Assembly (NCBI GenBank): GCA_030682615.1
Contig: JAUXNY010000069.1
Location: 1-34,321, forward strand
Length of the DNA: 34,321 nt
DNA from: Candidatus Aquicultor sp.
Lineage (GTDB): Bacteria > Actinomycetota > Aquicultoria > Aquicultorales > Aquicultoraceae
Direction: 5' to 3'
The position numbers were made by a program, and so were the translations under genes. The stretch's first letter is position 1, and the number at the start of each line of letters is the position of its first letter. Of the stretch, positions 26,101 to 33,721 are shown piece by piece. The notes below the pieces were generated by a model. The model did not search any database and was not told where the DNA came from. It saw only the letters and a program-made list of their open reading frames with translations.

Positions 26101-26199
26101 CTCGCCGATGAGCTGAAAAAGGGTGAGTTCAAGCCGAACAAAGACGCCGACTGTCGATTCTGCCCCCTCCCCCATATTTGCAGAAAGGGGCGTGCGTAG
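23119..26199 (+). CDS. addB: AddB-type subunit of the ATP-dependent recombination nuclease
   Basis: Subunit of 1026 residues of the AddAB helicase-nuclease that resects double-strand breaks for RecA-dependent repair. The C-terminal nuclease shows RGVIDRID and AVIDYKS (the PD-(D/E)xK core). Four cysteines form the iron-sulfur staple: C751 (FLRCPF) and C1012, C1015, C1021 (CX2CX5C), the same spacing as in Bacillus AddB. The N-terminal nucleotide loop is GPAQSGKK, lacking the Ser/Thr after the lysine of a normal Walker A, so ATP binding here may be weak or lost. A proline- and glutamine-rich linker covers about residues 258-304, with no counterpart I know in AddB. addA follows after one base. 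Confidence 0.85.
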   Translation: MSLNVIIGPAQSGKKEALLKLFIENIGSNPLLVVPSTPEAHYIRRELLRLSGAIIGAEVVTYSRFIDDLAARAALTQRRINNTQQKYIVQHVTAATELTALAKSSQYPGFYEAIAGFFNELTEGMNSPEATAKAFAEWGKTRSRGADYLGDIGGLYRAYMDKLEQLDVLTEQLLRWEIVRALESGEVSEARPIFMYGFDDFTTSQRRIVELLSVDTDITFTLTYEDTAAFESRKDAVMTLLENASSVIEAHSLTSGLRPALHPSQPSSESQPPQPPNQAQTSSANNIQQPAQPPQPSQPIAPQEITYLAAAGERGEVELAGIKILELLGSGKYRPDEIVVILRDPVLYSRSLVQVFEDFDIPYSLNEPLPLRYSALGRAIHALTRFAYEGGANADLVTYLRIRYPDLQEAADDFERSIRLGKITDPQAMPAEWSRISDTRDSKVEALLSATGLSAAIPLILDIAADALQVILEQGARFKLNRGEGRGNLFTFEERASIEAFTIIKRLLTSIEQLKAIDGSFEPQLLELPPMLAQSNIRLGREAEAGKVHVFRVHRARGRLYKAAFVLGLNEGRFPKALREDPFFNREERRQLAALGLEIMTRDDSVAEERYLFYVATTRATEKLYLSYQRVDNDGDELLKSSFISDFEAALSDSGRAGATIKRPLSSIIFDGVSLPIPNTKEALRYAASEYQARPEFAREISDSVERRTDLEDAASCAPTPTPAFQGEEALDELAGKDTFSVSELESFLRCPFKWFVEKKLKPQDFETELDARIKGSIYHTTLERFYRALPEKFGESMPVKEKLPEMEMFIVELLEDVFTAESPDTTSVNARFTKHEMSENLKRLIRAEAARPSPFTPRYFEAKFGMPDEIGNPGSREERLSLGEGVYMRGVIDRIDTDDRGRAAVIDYKSNKISGANDLAKGKSLQLQVYAMAASELFGLTPAMCAFVSIAKTRIDGMYNSDILERAPLPKNAARNSEDFEAILGNARETLIGLADELKKGEFKPNKDADCRFCPLPHICRKGRA

Positions 26200-26200
26200 A

Positions 26201-29200
26201 ATGACCGAGAAGGCCACCTTCAAGCCGACAGTCGAGCAGGCGCGCGCTATCGCGATGCGAAAAGGCAATATCTTCGTGAGCGCGGCTGCGGGCAGCGGAA
26301 AGACCAAAGCTATGACCGAGCGTTTCGCGGAGGCGGTTATAGAGGATAACACACCGATAGAGCGCATCTTAACGATAACCTTTACCAACGAGGCGGCGTC
26401 GCAACTCCAGAAGAAGATACGAAACCGCCTCGCCGAAGCGGGAATGATTGAAGAAAGCCGCATGGTGCCCGACGCCTATATAAGCACGATTCACAGTTTC
26501 TGCACGCGGATTTTGCGGGCCTATCCCTTCGCGGCGGGACTCGACCCCCACTTCACCGTTTTGGAAGAAGTTGCGGCAAAGACCTTGGGGCGGGAAGCCA
26601 TCGACGAGGCCCTGGACGAGTTCGCCAACACAGACGAAGAGCGCCTGGAGTTTGTTTACCAGGCCGGAAAAAACGCCCTTGCCGAGCAGGTGATAAAGCT
26701 TCACGAAACGCTCCGCTGCGCCGGATACTTTAACCCCGCAGAGGGAATGCCCGCCAACACAGCCCACCCTCACGACAAAGCAAGTATAAACAGCCTTATA
26801 GATGAGCTTAAAGGTGCGGTCGCGGATATAATCGCGAACGCAAGTAGAGATTCGAACCTGACGACCTATCTAGCCAACTTCGATATTGTCGAGAATTTGC
26901 TCGAGTACCTCGACGTACACGGATATGACCTGCGGCCGGGGCTCGGAGTGAGTTTCAAACTGAAGATGAACGCCGGCATCTCGAAAGAAGTCTTCGGGTC
27001 CATTAAACGGCTTATCGATACAATCGACGAGCAGCTGGCCGAAGACCTCGCCTACCATTACCAACTCTACTACACCGAACTCCTAGGCCTCTACGCCCAA
27101 GGGTTCAAAGAGAAGAAAGAGCAGCTATCAGGCCTTGATTTCGAGGACCTTCAGCTCCACGTTATGGACCTGTTCGAGCGCCACCCCGATATCAAGGAGA
27201 GCTACCGGTCGAGATTCGACATGATTATGGTGGACGAGTTCCAAGACACCAACCGCCTGCAATGCGCGATAATCGACCTTATCGCCGACGACAATCGCTT
27301 TACCGTTGGCGACGAATTCCAATCGATATACCTCTTCAGAAACGCCGATGTATCGGTATTTCGCGGCCTGCGAGAGAACACGCTTAGTGGAGAAGGCGAA
27401 GCCATCAGCTTCCCGACCAATTTTAGGAGCCGCGAGAATATATTGCGCTTTGTCAATCGCATAGGCACGAGCGAGCGCTTCTTCGGCCTAGACCATTTGG
27501 AGCTCGTGCCGGGCAGGGATACCGCAAGCTTCAACCGCGACCAGGAGAACATGGTCGAGCTCGCCATAGTCGACGAGACGTGGAAGAACGACGAGGATGA
27601 AAACGCGATTTCGCCGGCCCAAGCCGAAGCCCGTTTCATGGCCCGGCGCATCGATGAGATTTTAGCGGAGGGTGTGTATAAGCACAATGACATCGCCATC
27701 CTCATCCCTAAGCGTACGAATCTGCGCCATATCGAGGACGCGCTCAAACTCTATGATGTCGATTACTACACTGTCGGCGGCGTCGGCTATTATGAGGCCG
27801 ACGAAACAGCTGAAATCAAAGATGTGCTCTCGGTCTTGGTCAACCCGTACGACGATTTCTCTCTCATCGGCGCATTGCGCGGGCCGTGTGTGCGGCTCAG
27901 TGACGACGCGCTCTATATGTTGCGCAAAGCAGCTGGCAAAATCAACGGTAACGACGCGCCCTTGTGGAACGGTGTCAGAAACGGCGTCGCCATGCCTGAA
28001 CCCGATATGGCGAAGCTGGATGCCTTTAGGGAGACCTTGCGAGAACTGCGGTGGCGCGCCACGCACATGAGGCTCTCCTCCCTTATTGAGCTGACCGTGG
28101 AGACGCTCGGCTATGACCTGTGTGCGCTAATGCGCGACCACACCGCGGGCCGGCGATATTCGAACATCAAGAAATTCATGCGCCTAGCTGATTCTTACGA
28201 GGATGTCCACGGCTCCGACCTGGCCGGTTTCGTCGACTATCTGAAGCTGCAGAAGACTCTTTCGGGCAAAGAGGGCGAGGCCGCGTTCGCCGATGAGGAT
28301 ATCGGCGCGGTCCGCATAATGACGGTGCACGCCGCTAAAGGCCTCCAATTCCCGGTGGTCTTTCTCGCCTTATCCAAAAGCGGAGCGTCGAGCGCCGGCG
28401 GATCGATTCTGTATCAGGGCGAAAAAGGTTTGCCTGGCTATTCCGGCGCAAGCGCAAGCGCCATCGCATTCAAAGTGGCCGGTATATCCGAGAACTTTGA
28501 TGGTCCAGGATATGACGGACTGAAAGAGCTGAAAAAGCACGATTCGGACGAAGAGAGCCGGCGCCTGCTCCACGTCGGGATGACGAGAGCTGAGGAGATG
28601 CTGGTTTTGACGAGCATCTGCCATATAGATAAAAAGAACCCGGAAAGGAGCACCAACAACTCGTATATCGAGTGGCTTATGAATGTGCTCGGCTACGAAC
28701 ATGGTGCACTCGTGGCTGCTCGAAATCACGGCGAATACGCGCTCACGGACGAAAGCGGCATGTTTCAATGTAGAATCGTAACCCCTAAAGCGAACCCGGA
28801 GCTGAAAGATGATGCCGTACTTAAAGATTTCGCTGAGCGCAAGAAGGCTGCTGCGGACGCCGGAGCGATTCGTTTCATCGATATAAGCGGGCTCGACAGT
28901 GCGCTACATAGAATCGTGGACAGCCTGAGCTATAGCGCCATCAAGAACTTCATCGAATGTCCCTACCGCTTCTATCTGCAACGCGTCGTCGGCGTCGAGC
29001 GCGACGAGCGGGCGGATGAAGGGGCCTTTGGAGCGATAGCGCCGGCAGAATTCGGCACCATCGTCCACGAGGCACTCGAAACGCTCGATATTAAGAGATT
29101 GTCAGAGAATAGGTCTGCCACAATCGAGCAGGCCCTCGAGGCATGCGCGCTGCGATACCCGAGCCTATCAGCAGAGAATACCGCACGTATCGCGACCATC

Positions 29201-29662
29201 CTCAATGCTTACGCCGATTCTCCTATCGCACAACAATTGGCAAATGCTCAAGTTCTCCAACGAGAAGCGCCGTTTTCGTTCCTTTTAGGCGATACCGTCG
29301 TCTCCGGAAAACTCGATGTACTCGCTGATGTAGACGGGCGGACCCTTATCGTCGATTACAAGACCGGCAGTAAAGGGATGAGCGGCGCTGAACTCGCCGA
29401 CAAATACGGGCTACAGATGGACCTGTACGGGTTAGCGCTCTTAAAGAGCGGTGCGCCCGAGGTCGAGGTCATCACAACTGCCCTCGAAAATGACGGCGTG
29501 GCGGGGACCAAAACATACGCGACGTCGGATATAGCGACCCTTGAGGACAAGCTGCTTGAGATAATCTCAGATTTGAACGACCCTGCTCAGAAATGGGCTA
29601 AAATCGAAGATGAGAAAAACTGCGCCTTCTGTGATGTCAGCAGCTTTTGCGGTAAAGGCTAG
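26201..29662 (+). CDS. addA: AddA-type helicase-nuclease subunit
   Basis: UvrD-like helicase and nuclease of 1153 residues, partner of AddB. Helicase motifs: AAAGSGKT (28-35), TITFTNEAA, IHSFCTRILR, VDEFQDT (about 344), VGDEFQSIYLF, TNFRSREN, TVHAAKGLQFP (about 708) and HVGMTRAEE (about 795). The C-terminal nuclease has KLDVLADV and LIVDYKTG. Unusually for AddA, it also carries a four-cysteine staple: C920 (ECPYRF) and C1141, C1144, C1150 (CX2CX5C). ATG 26201 lies one base after the addB stop with AAAGGGG upstream; a longer in-frame start at 26123 inside addB is unlikely. Confidence 0.88.
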   Translation: MTEKATFKPTVEQARAIAMRKGNIFVSAAAGSGKTKAMTERFAEAVIEDNTPIERILTITFTNEAASQLQKKIRNRLAEAGMIEESRMVPDAYISTIHSFCTRILRAYPFAAGLDPHFTVLEEVAAKTLGREAIDEALDEFANTDEERLEFVYQAGKNALAEQVIKLHETLRCAGYFNPAEGMPANTAHPHDKASINSLIDELKGAVADIIANASRDSNLTTYLANFDIVENLLEYLDVHGYDLRPGLGVSFKLKMNAGISKEVFGSIKRLIDTIDEQLAEDLAYHYQLYYTELLGLYAQGFKEKKEQLSGLDFEDLQLHVMDLFERHPDIKESYRSRFDMIMVDEFQDTNRLQCAIIDLIADDNRFTVGDEFQSIYLFRNADVSVFRGLRENTLSGEGEAISFPTNFRSRENILRFVNRIGTSERFFGLDHLELVPGRDTASFNRDQENMVELAIVDETWKNDEDENAISPAQAEARFMARRIDEILAEGVYKHNDIAILIPKRTNLRHIEDALKLYDVDYYTVGGVGYYEADETAEIKDVLSVLVNPYDDFSLIGALRGPCVRLSDDALYMLRKAAGKINGNDAPLWNGVRNGVAMPEPDMAKLDAFRETLRELRWRATHMRLSSLIELTVETLGYDLCALMRDHTAGRRYSNIKKFMRLADSYEDVHGSDLAGFVDYLKLQKTLSGKEGEAAFADEDIGAVRIMTVHAAKGLQFPVVFLALSKSGASSAGGSILYQGEKGLPGYSGASASAIAFKVAGISENFDGPGYDGLKELKKHDSDEESRRLLHVGMTRAEEMLVLTSICHIDKKNPERSTNNSYIEWLMNVLGYEHGALVAARNHGEYALTDESGMFQCRIVTPKANPELKDDAVLKDFAERKKAAADAGAIRFIDISGLDSALHRIVDSLSYSAIKNFIECPYRFYLQRVVGVERDERADEGAFGAIAPAEFGTIVHEALETLDIKRLSENRSATIEQALEACALRYPSLSAENTARIATILNAYADSPIAQQLANAQVLQREAPFSFLLGDTVVSGKLDVLADVDGRTLIVDYKTGSKGMSGAELADKYGLQMDLYGLALLKSGAPEVEVITTALENDGVAGTKTYATSDIATLEDKLLEIISDLNDPAQKWAKIEDEKNCAFCDVSSFCGKG

Positions 29663-29715
29663 GATAGCGCTCTGCGTCTTGCTGTTCGCTTTTACCAACG
29701 CGCCTTGCCAAACAT

Positions 29716-29744
29716 TTGAGCCACTTCAAGTGCTATGCTAGAAT
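29716..29744 (+). promoter_or_regulatory. Promoter of hicBA
   Basis: TTGAGC (29716-29721) and TAGAAT (29739-29744) are separated by 17 bases, in the right place ahead of hicB. A ribosome binding site GCGGGG follows shortly before the ATG at 29771. Confidence 0.65.
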
Positions 29745-29770
29745 ATTCCTAGAGAAAGCGGGGTAAAACC

Positions 29771-29971
29771 ATGAAATTTAAGGTAATCATTGAGAAAACC
29801 GAGGGTGAAGGCTACTCCGTCTATTGCCCTACCCTAAAGGGCTGCTGGTCCCAGGGTAAGACAGAAGCAGAAGCACTTGAAAACATCAAAGACGCAATCA
29901 AAACATACTTAGAAACGCTTGAGGAAGTGACCAAGACAAAGCATACTCACGACGTCGAAGTAGCAGTTTAG
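29771..29971 (+). CDS. hicB: HicB-family antitoxin
   Basis: Antitoxin of 66 residues with the HicB fold: FKVIIEKTEGEGYSVYCPTL strands, the LKGCWSQGKTEAEALENI turn and helix, and IKTYLETLEE. It is a short form without a C-terminal DNA-binding domain. It should block the HicA RNase active site. The stop codon overlaps the hicA GTG by one base. Confidence 0.88.
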   Translation: MKFKVIIEKTEGEGYSVYCPTLKGCWSQGKTEAEALENIKDAIKTYLETLEEVTKTKHTHDVEVAV

Positions 29972-30183
29972 TGGGCAAAATTCCGCAAATATCGCACAAG
30001 CGTGCGATTCGGGCTTTTGAAAAGTTCGGTTTTAAGGTTATCCGTCACAGCAAGCATGTGTCGATGTATGACGGGCGAAACATTATCATCATTCCCCGTG
30101 CTAATCCGATTAATACCTATACTCTTAAAGGAATTATCGATGATGCAGGTGTTGAGATCAGCGATTTCTTAAACGCCCTTTGA
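29971..30183 (+). CDS. hicA: HicA-family toxin (mRNA interferase)
   Basis: Toxin of 70 residues with a double-stranded RNA-binding-like fold. The family pattern FGFKVIRHSKHVSMYDG carries the likely catalytic histidine, followed by a strand, IIIPRANPIN and TLKGIIDDAGV. It starts with GTG, overlapping the hicB TAG by one base, so translation depends on hicB. The order antitoxin-first differs from the classical hicA-hicB order but is common. Its end faces the end of aroA with 35 bases between. Confidence 0.87.
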   Translation: MGKIPQISHKRAIRAFEKFGFKVIRHSKHVSMYDGRNIIIIPRANPINTYTLKGIIDDAGVEISDFLNAL

Positions 30184-30218
30184 GTCTTTGGCTGTTCAGT
30201 ATGCGAGGAATGATGGTA

Positions 30219-31508
30219 TTACCCACCGATAAGAGCAGCTAACGTCCCCTCAAACTCGAGATAAGAAATCGCAATCGCCTCGCTGTCTTCGACGGTCGTC
30301 TCGCCGTCTGCTACCAGGCCGGCTACTGCGAGTGACATCGCGATGCGGTGGTCGCCGTGGCTATTGACGTGTGCTCCTTTTAGGGGAGTGGGGCCGTTTA
30401 TTATCATGCCGTCTTCGAGCTCTTCGATGTCGGCGCCCATCTTGCATAGCTCCTGAGTTAGGGCTGCTATCCGGTCACTCTCTTTGACACGTAGCTCGCC
30501 GGCATCCCGGATGACGGTCGTGCCGTGTGCTTGCGTCGCGGCGATGGCTATGATGGGTATCTCGTCGATCAGGCGCGGGATGAGGTCGCCTTCGATGGTG
30601 GTAGCGTTGAGTTGCCTTGCTGAAACCAGCAGACTCGCGCGGGGTTCGTTGCTCAAGTTAGACGAGTTCGCAAGCTCTATCCCGGCACCCATAGCGTCGA
30701 GCGCGTCCAATATCCCCGTGCGCGTCTCGTTTACGCCGACGTTCTCTATGTTCACCGTCGAATCGCCCGCAATCAACGCCGCAACCATGAAGAACGCCGC
30801 GCTCGATATATCGCCAGGTACGTCAACTGTGGCCGCCGTGAGCTGCTGACCTCCGGTTATCGTGTAGCGGTTCCCATCTATCGATAGGCGCGCGCCGAAG
30901 AGTTCGAGCATGCGCTCGGTGTGGTCTCTCGATTTGGAGGGCTCCGTCAGAATCGTCTCGCCGTCCGCGAGCAAACCGGCCATCAGTAAACAAGTCTTGA
31001 CCTGGGCGCTCGCGACCGCAAGGTCGTATCGTATACCCTTGAGTGTCGAACCGTTTATAGCAAGAGGCACGTAGGTGCCGCCGCCCCTGCCCCAAATCTG
31101 GGCGCCCATAAAGCGAAGCGGCTCCACGACCCGCGCCATCGGGCGCTTGCGTATCGAGGCGTCTCCGGTCATGACCGCGAACAAGTTTTGCCCCGCGAGA
31201 ATCCCGGTCAGAATTCGGGTTGTCGTCCCTGAGTTGCCGGTATCGAGCACGACGCTCGGCTCCTTCAATCCCTTCAGGCCGGCTCCATTTATCTTAAGCT
31301 CAGTCTCGGAAAGCCGCTCAATCTCGACGCCGAGCGCCTCAAAGCAGTGCATGGTGCTTATGCAATCGTCGGCCGCGAGGAACCCGGTCACGTGCGTTAC
31401 GCCTTCGGCGAGCGCGCCGAACATTATCGACCGGTGCGATATCGATTTATCACCCGGCACGCGGATGGTGCCTTTTAAGTTGTGCGCTTTTTTAACAGTC
31501 AGTTCCAT
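30219..31508 (-). CDS. aroA: 3-phosphoshikimate 1-carboxyvinyltransferase (EPSP synthase)
   Basis: Shikimate-pathway enzyme of 429 residues that joins shikimate 3-phosphate and phosphoenolpyruvate. Clear family motifs: PGDKSISHRSIMFGALA near the N-terminus, LDTGNSGTTTRIL, KRPMARVVEPL, RVKESDRIAAL and HGDHRIAMSLAVAGL near the C-terminus, all with the conserved catalytic residues. The length is normal. It follows tyrA on the minus strand after a 66-base gap, so it is the last biosynthetic gene of the cluster here. The usual downstream neighbour cmk is about 29.5 kb away. Confidence 0.96.
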   Translation of the reverse strand: MELTVKKAHNLKGTIRVPGDKSISHRSIMFGALAEGVTHVTGFLAADDCISTMHCFEALGVEIERLSETELKINGAGLKGLKEPSVVLDTGNSGTTTRILTGILAGQNLFAVMTGDASIRKRPMARVVEPLRFMGAQIWGRGGGTYVPLAINGSTLKGIRYDLAVASAQVKTCLLMAGLLADGETILTEPSKSRDHTERMLELFGARLSIDGNRYTITGGQQLTAATVDVPGDISSAAFFMVAALIAGDSTVNIENVGVNETRTGILDALDAMGAGIELANSSNLSNEPRASLLVSARQLNATTIEGDLIPRLIDEIPIIAIAATQAHGTTVIRDAGELRVKESDRIAALTQELCKMGADIEELEDGMIINGPTPLKGAHVNSHGDHRIAMSLAVAGLVADGETTVEDSEAIAISYLEFEGTLAALIGG

Positions 31509-31574
31509 AAATTCTTTCTCGACGTCGGTGGGTATGAGGTTTCCTGCTCACAGCTCTTCACCGCATCCTAAACC

Positions 31575-32681
31575 CTAGCCGCCTGTCGTTCGCATATCGA
31601 CCTCGTAGCCGCGTTCGATTAAGGCTTTCGCTACTTTATCGGCATTTTCCTTCTCGGGAATCATCAATCTGAGCGTGCCCGAGTGCTCGGTCGCGTGCAG
31701 GATTTCGATATCTTCTATGTTCACGCCGAGCTGACCAACGGCGAGCGTGATATCGCTGATGACGCCGGGTTTGTCGCTGACGGGTATGTAAATCTCGTAA
31801 AGCTGCCCGATTTCTTTGCCGAGCGCCGCCGGTAGGTTCAACCTGCCTTTTTGAGCCCGCTCCAGCATATCCGCGATGGCGTCGCGGTCGGCCGCATCTA
31901 TCTCGTTTCGCAAGGTGTTGAGCATCTCGCCCATCTTGTCTATCGAATAAAGGATGGCGTCGCGGTTGTCGAGGCAGATATCTATCCACATCCGGGGGCT
32001 GCCCGCCGCGATTCTCGTCGTATCCTTGAACCCGCCCGCCGCCAGCATCAAGACGTTCTCTGTGTGGTTCGTCTCGCTGCTCGCGAGGTTCATAAGGACC
32101 GCGGCGAGCATGTGCGGGAGATGGCTGATAATGGCTACCGCCCGGTCGTGCTTTTGCGGCTCTATCGCCAGAACATTCGCGCCAATCGACGTCAACATAG
32201 AGTGGAGCTTTTTGTACGCGACCATATCGGTCTTGAGCGTAGGGGTCAAAAGATAGTGCGCGTTTCTAAATAGCGCGGGGTTTGCGGCCGCAACGCCTGT
32301 CTTTTCGGAGCCGGCCATCGGGTGTCCGCCTATGAAATGGACTCCATCGGGGACCTGCGGCTCGACCTCGGCCACGATAGTCGTCTTGGTGCTCCCGACA
32401 TCCGTGATTATCGTCCCCGGTTTCGCCGCTTTCGCCGCGCGAATCGAGAACTCCGGTATATAGCCGACCGGCACGCAGATGAAGACCACATCGGCAGCCG
32501 CAGCCGCTTCTTCGATGCTTGCGGCGGCCCGGTCGATTATCCCTCGCGCTATGCCTTCGGCGACCGCGCCCGGGTTGTGATTGTACCCGACTACCTCATA
32601 ATCATCGGATTGCTGTTTGAATGCCGCCGCCAGCGAACCTCCAAGCAAGCCGACACCGACTATCGCAATCGTCGTCTTCAT
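31575..32681 (-). CDS. tyrA: Prephenate dehydrogenase with C-terminal ACT domain
   Basis: Tyrosine-pathway enzyme of 368 residues converting prephenate to 4-hydroxyphenylpyruvate with NAD. The Rossmann motif GVGLLGGS lies at 9-16, then DVGSTK and the active-site GGHPMAGSEKTG. A C-terminal ACT domain (about 295-368, PGVISDITLAVGQLGVNIED) probably gives feedback control by tyrosine. The start overlaps the aroF stop as TAATG, so translation is coupled. Confidence 0.94.
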   Translation of the reverse strand: MKTTIAIVGVGLLGGSLAAAFKQQSDDYEVVGYNHNPGAVAEGIARGIIDRAAASIEEAAAAADVVFICVPVGYIPEFSIRAAKAAKPGTIITDVGSTKTTIVAEVEPQVPDGVHFIGGHPMAGSEKTGVAAANPALFRNAHYLLTPTLKTDMVAYKKLHSMLTSIGANVLAIEPQKHDRAVAIISHLPHMLAAVLMNLASSETNHTENVLMLAAGGFKDTTRIAAGSPRMWIDICLDNRDAILYSIDKMGEMLNTLRNEIDAADRDAIADMLERAQKGRLNLPAALGKEIGQLYEIYIPVSDKPGVISDITLAVGQLGVNIEDIEILHATEHSGTLRLMIPEKENADKVAKALIERGYEVDMRTTGG

Positions 32682-33706
32682 TAGCTGACCTGCCCCATCA
32701 CTTTATCAAACGCCGGCGCGGCCTTCTTTACTTTGCCCATCAACGATGCAAAATGCTCGAAGGTGAGTGATTGAGGCCCGTCGCACATCGCATTCTCGGG
32801 GTCTGGATGGACCTCGACGATAGCGCCGTCGGCACCCGCCGCCAGCCCCGCCAGCGTAAGCGGCTCGACCAGGCTTCGCTTACCCGCTGCGTGGCTCGGG
32901 TCGAGGATGACCGGGAGGTGGCTTAGTTGTTTTATTAGCGGAATCGCGCTGATATCGAGCGTGTTTCGCGTGTAGGTCTCAAAGGTCCTGATGCCGCGCT
33001 CGCATATGATTATCTGGGTGTTCCCACCTTTTACGATATACTCGGCGGCCATGAGCGTCTCTTCTATGGTGTTCCCGAGGCCCCTCTTTAAAAGGACGGG
33101 CTTGTCTATCATGCCGACTTCCTTCAAAAGGAGAAAATTCTGCGCGTTCCGGGCGCCTATCTGCACTATATCAGCGTACTCGACGACGACGTCGAGGTCA
33201 CGCACATCCATAAGCTCGGTGACTATCGGTAGGCCGAATTCCTTGCGCGCTTCGGCAAGTATCTGCAAGCCCTCGACACCCATCCCCTGGAAACTATATG
33301 GCGAGGTCCTCGGCTTGAACGCTCCGCCGCGCAGGACGGTCCCGCCAGCGGCCTTGACCGCTTTGGCCGTCGCCATCATCTGCTCGGCTGATTCCACCGA
33401 GCACGGCCCGGCCATCACGTTGAAAAAACCTTCGCCGATTGTGACGCCCCCGACCTTTATCATCGTCGGCTCATGGCGGAACTCTTTACTTACGAACTTG
33501 TACGGTTTGAGAATGCGGATGACCTCTTCGACGCCATCGAACGCTCCGAGCTGGAGCTCAGCTATGGCTTCTTTGTCTCCGATAATCCCGATCACCGTCC
33601 GATATTGGCCTCTTGAGACGTGGACATCCGCTCCGCCATCTTCTATTCGCTTTAATACATGTTCTATCTGCGCATCGGTTGCGCCTTCACGCATTATGAC
33701 CATCAT
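32681..33706 (-). CDS. aroF: 3-deoxy-7-phosphoheptulonate (DAHP) synthase
   Basis: First enzyme of the shikimate pathway, 341 residues, joining phosphoenolpyruvate and erythrose 4-phosphate. It is the type I-beta form with an N-terminal ferredoxin-like regulatory domain (about 1-65), seen in Thermotoga and Bacillus relatives. Catalytic motifs include AGPCSVES, LRGGAFKPRTSPYSFQG, QIGARNAQNF, KRGLG and DPSHAAGKR. ATG 33706 lies 10 bases after AGGAG; a TTG at 33712 is also possible. It begins 15 bases after the hisC stop. Confidence 0.94.
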   Translation of the reverse strand: MMVIMREGATDAQIEHVLKRIEDGGADVHVSRGQYRTVIGIIGDKEAIAELQLGAFDGVEEVIRILKPYKFVSKEFRHEPTMIKVGGVTIGEGFFNVMAGPCSVESAEQMMATAKAVKAAGGTVLRGGAFKPRTSPYSFQGMGVEGLQILAEARKEFGLPIVTELMDVRDLDVVVEYADIVQIGARNAQNFLLLKEVGMIDKPVLLKRGLGNTIEETLMAAEYIVKGGNTQIIICERGIRTFETYTRNTLDISAIPLIKQLSHLPVILDPSHAAGKRSLVEPLTLAGLAAGADGAIVEVHPDPENAMCDGPQSLTFEHFASLMGKVKKAAPAFDKVMGQVS

Positions 33707-33721
33707 AATCAAATCACTCCT

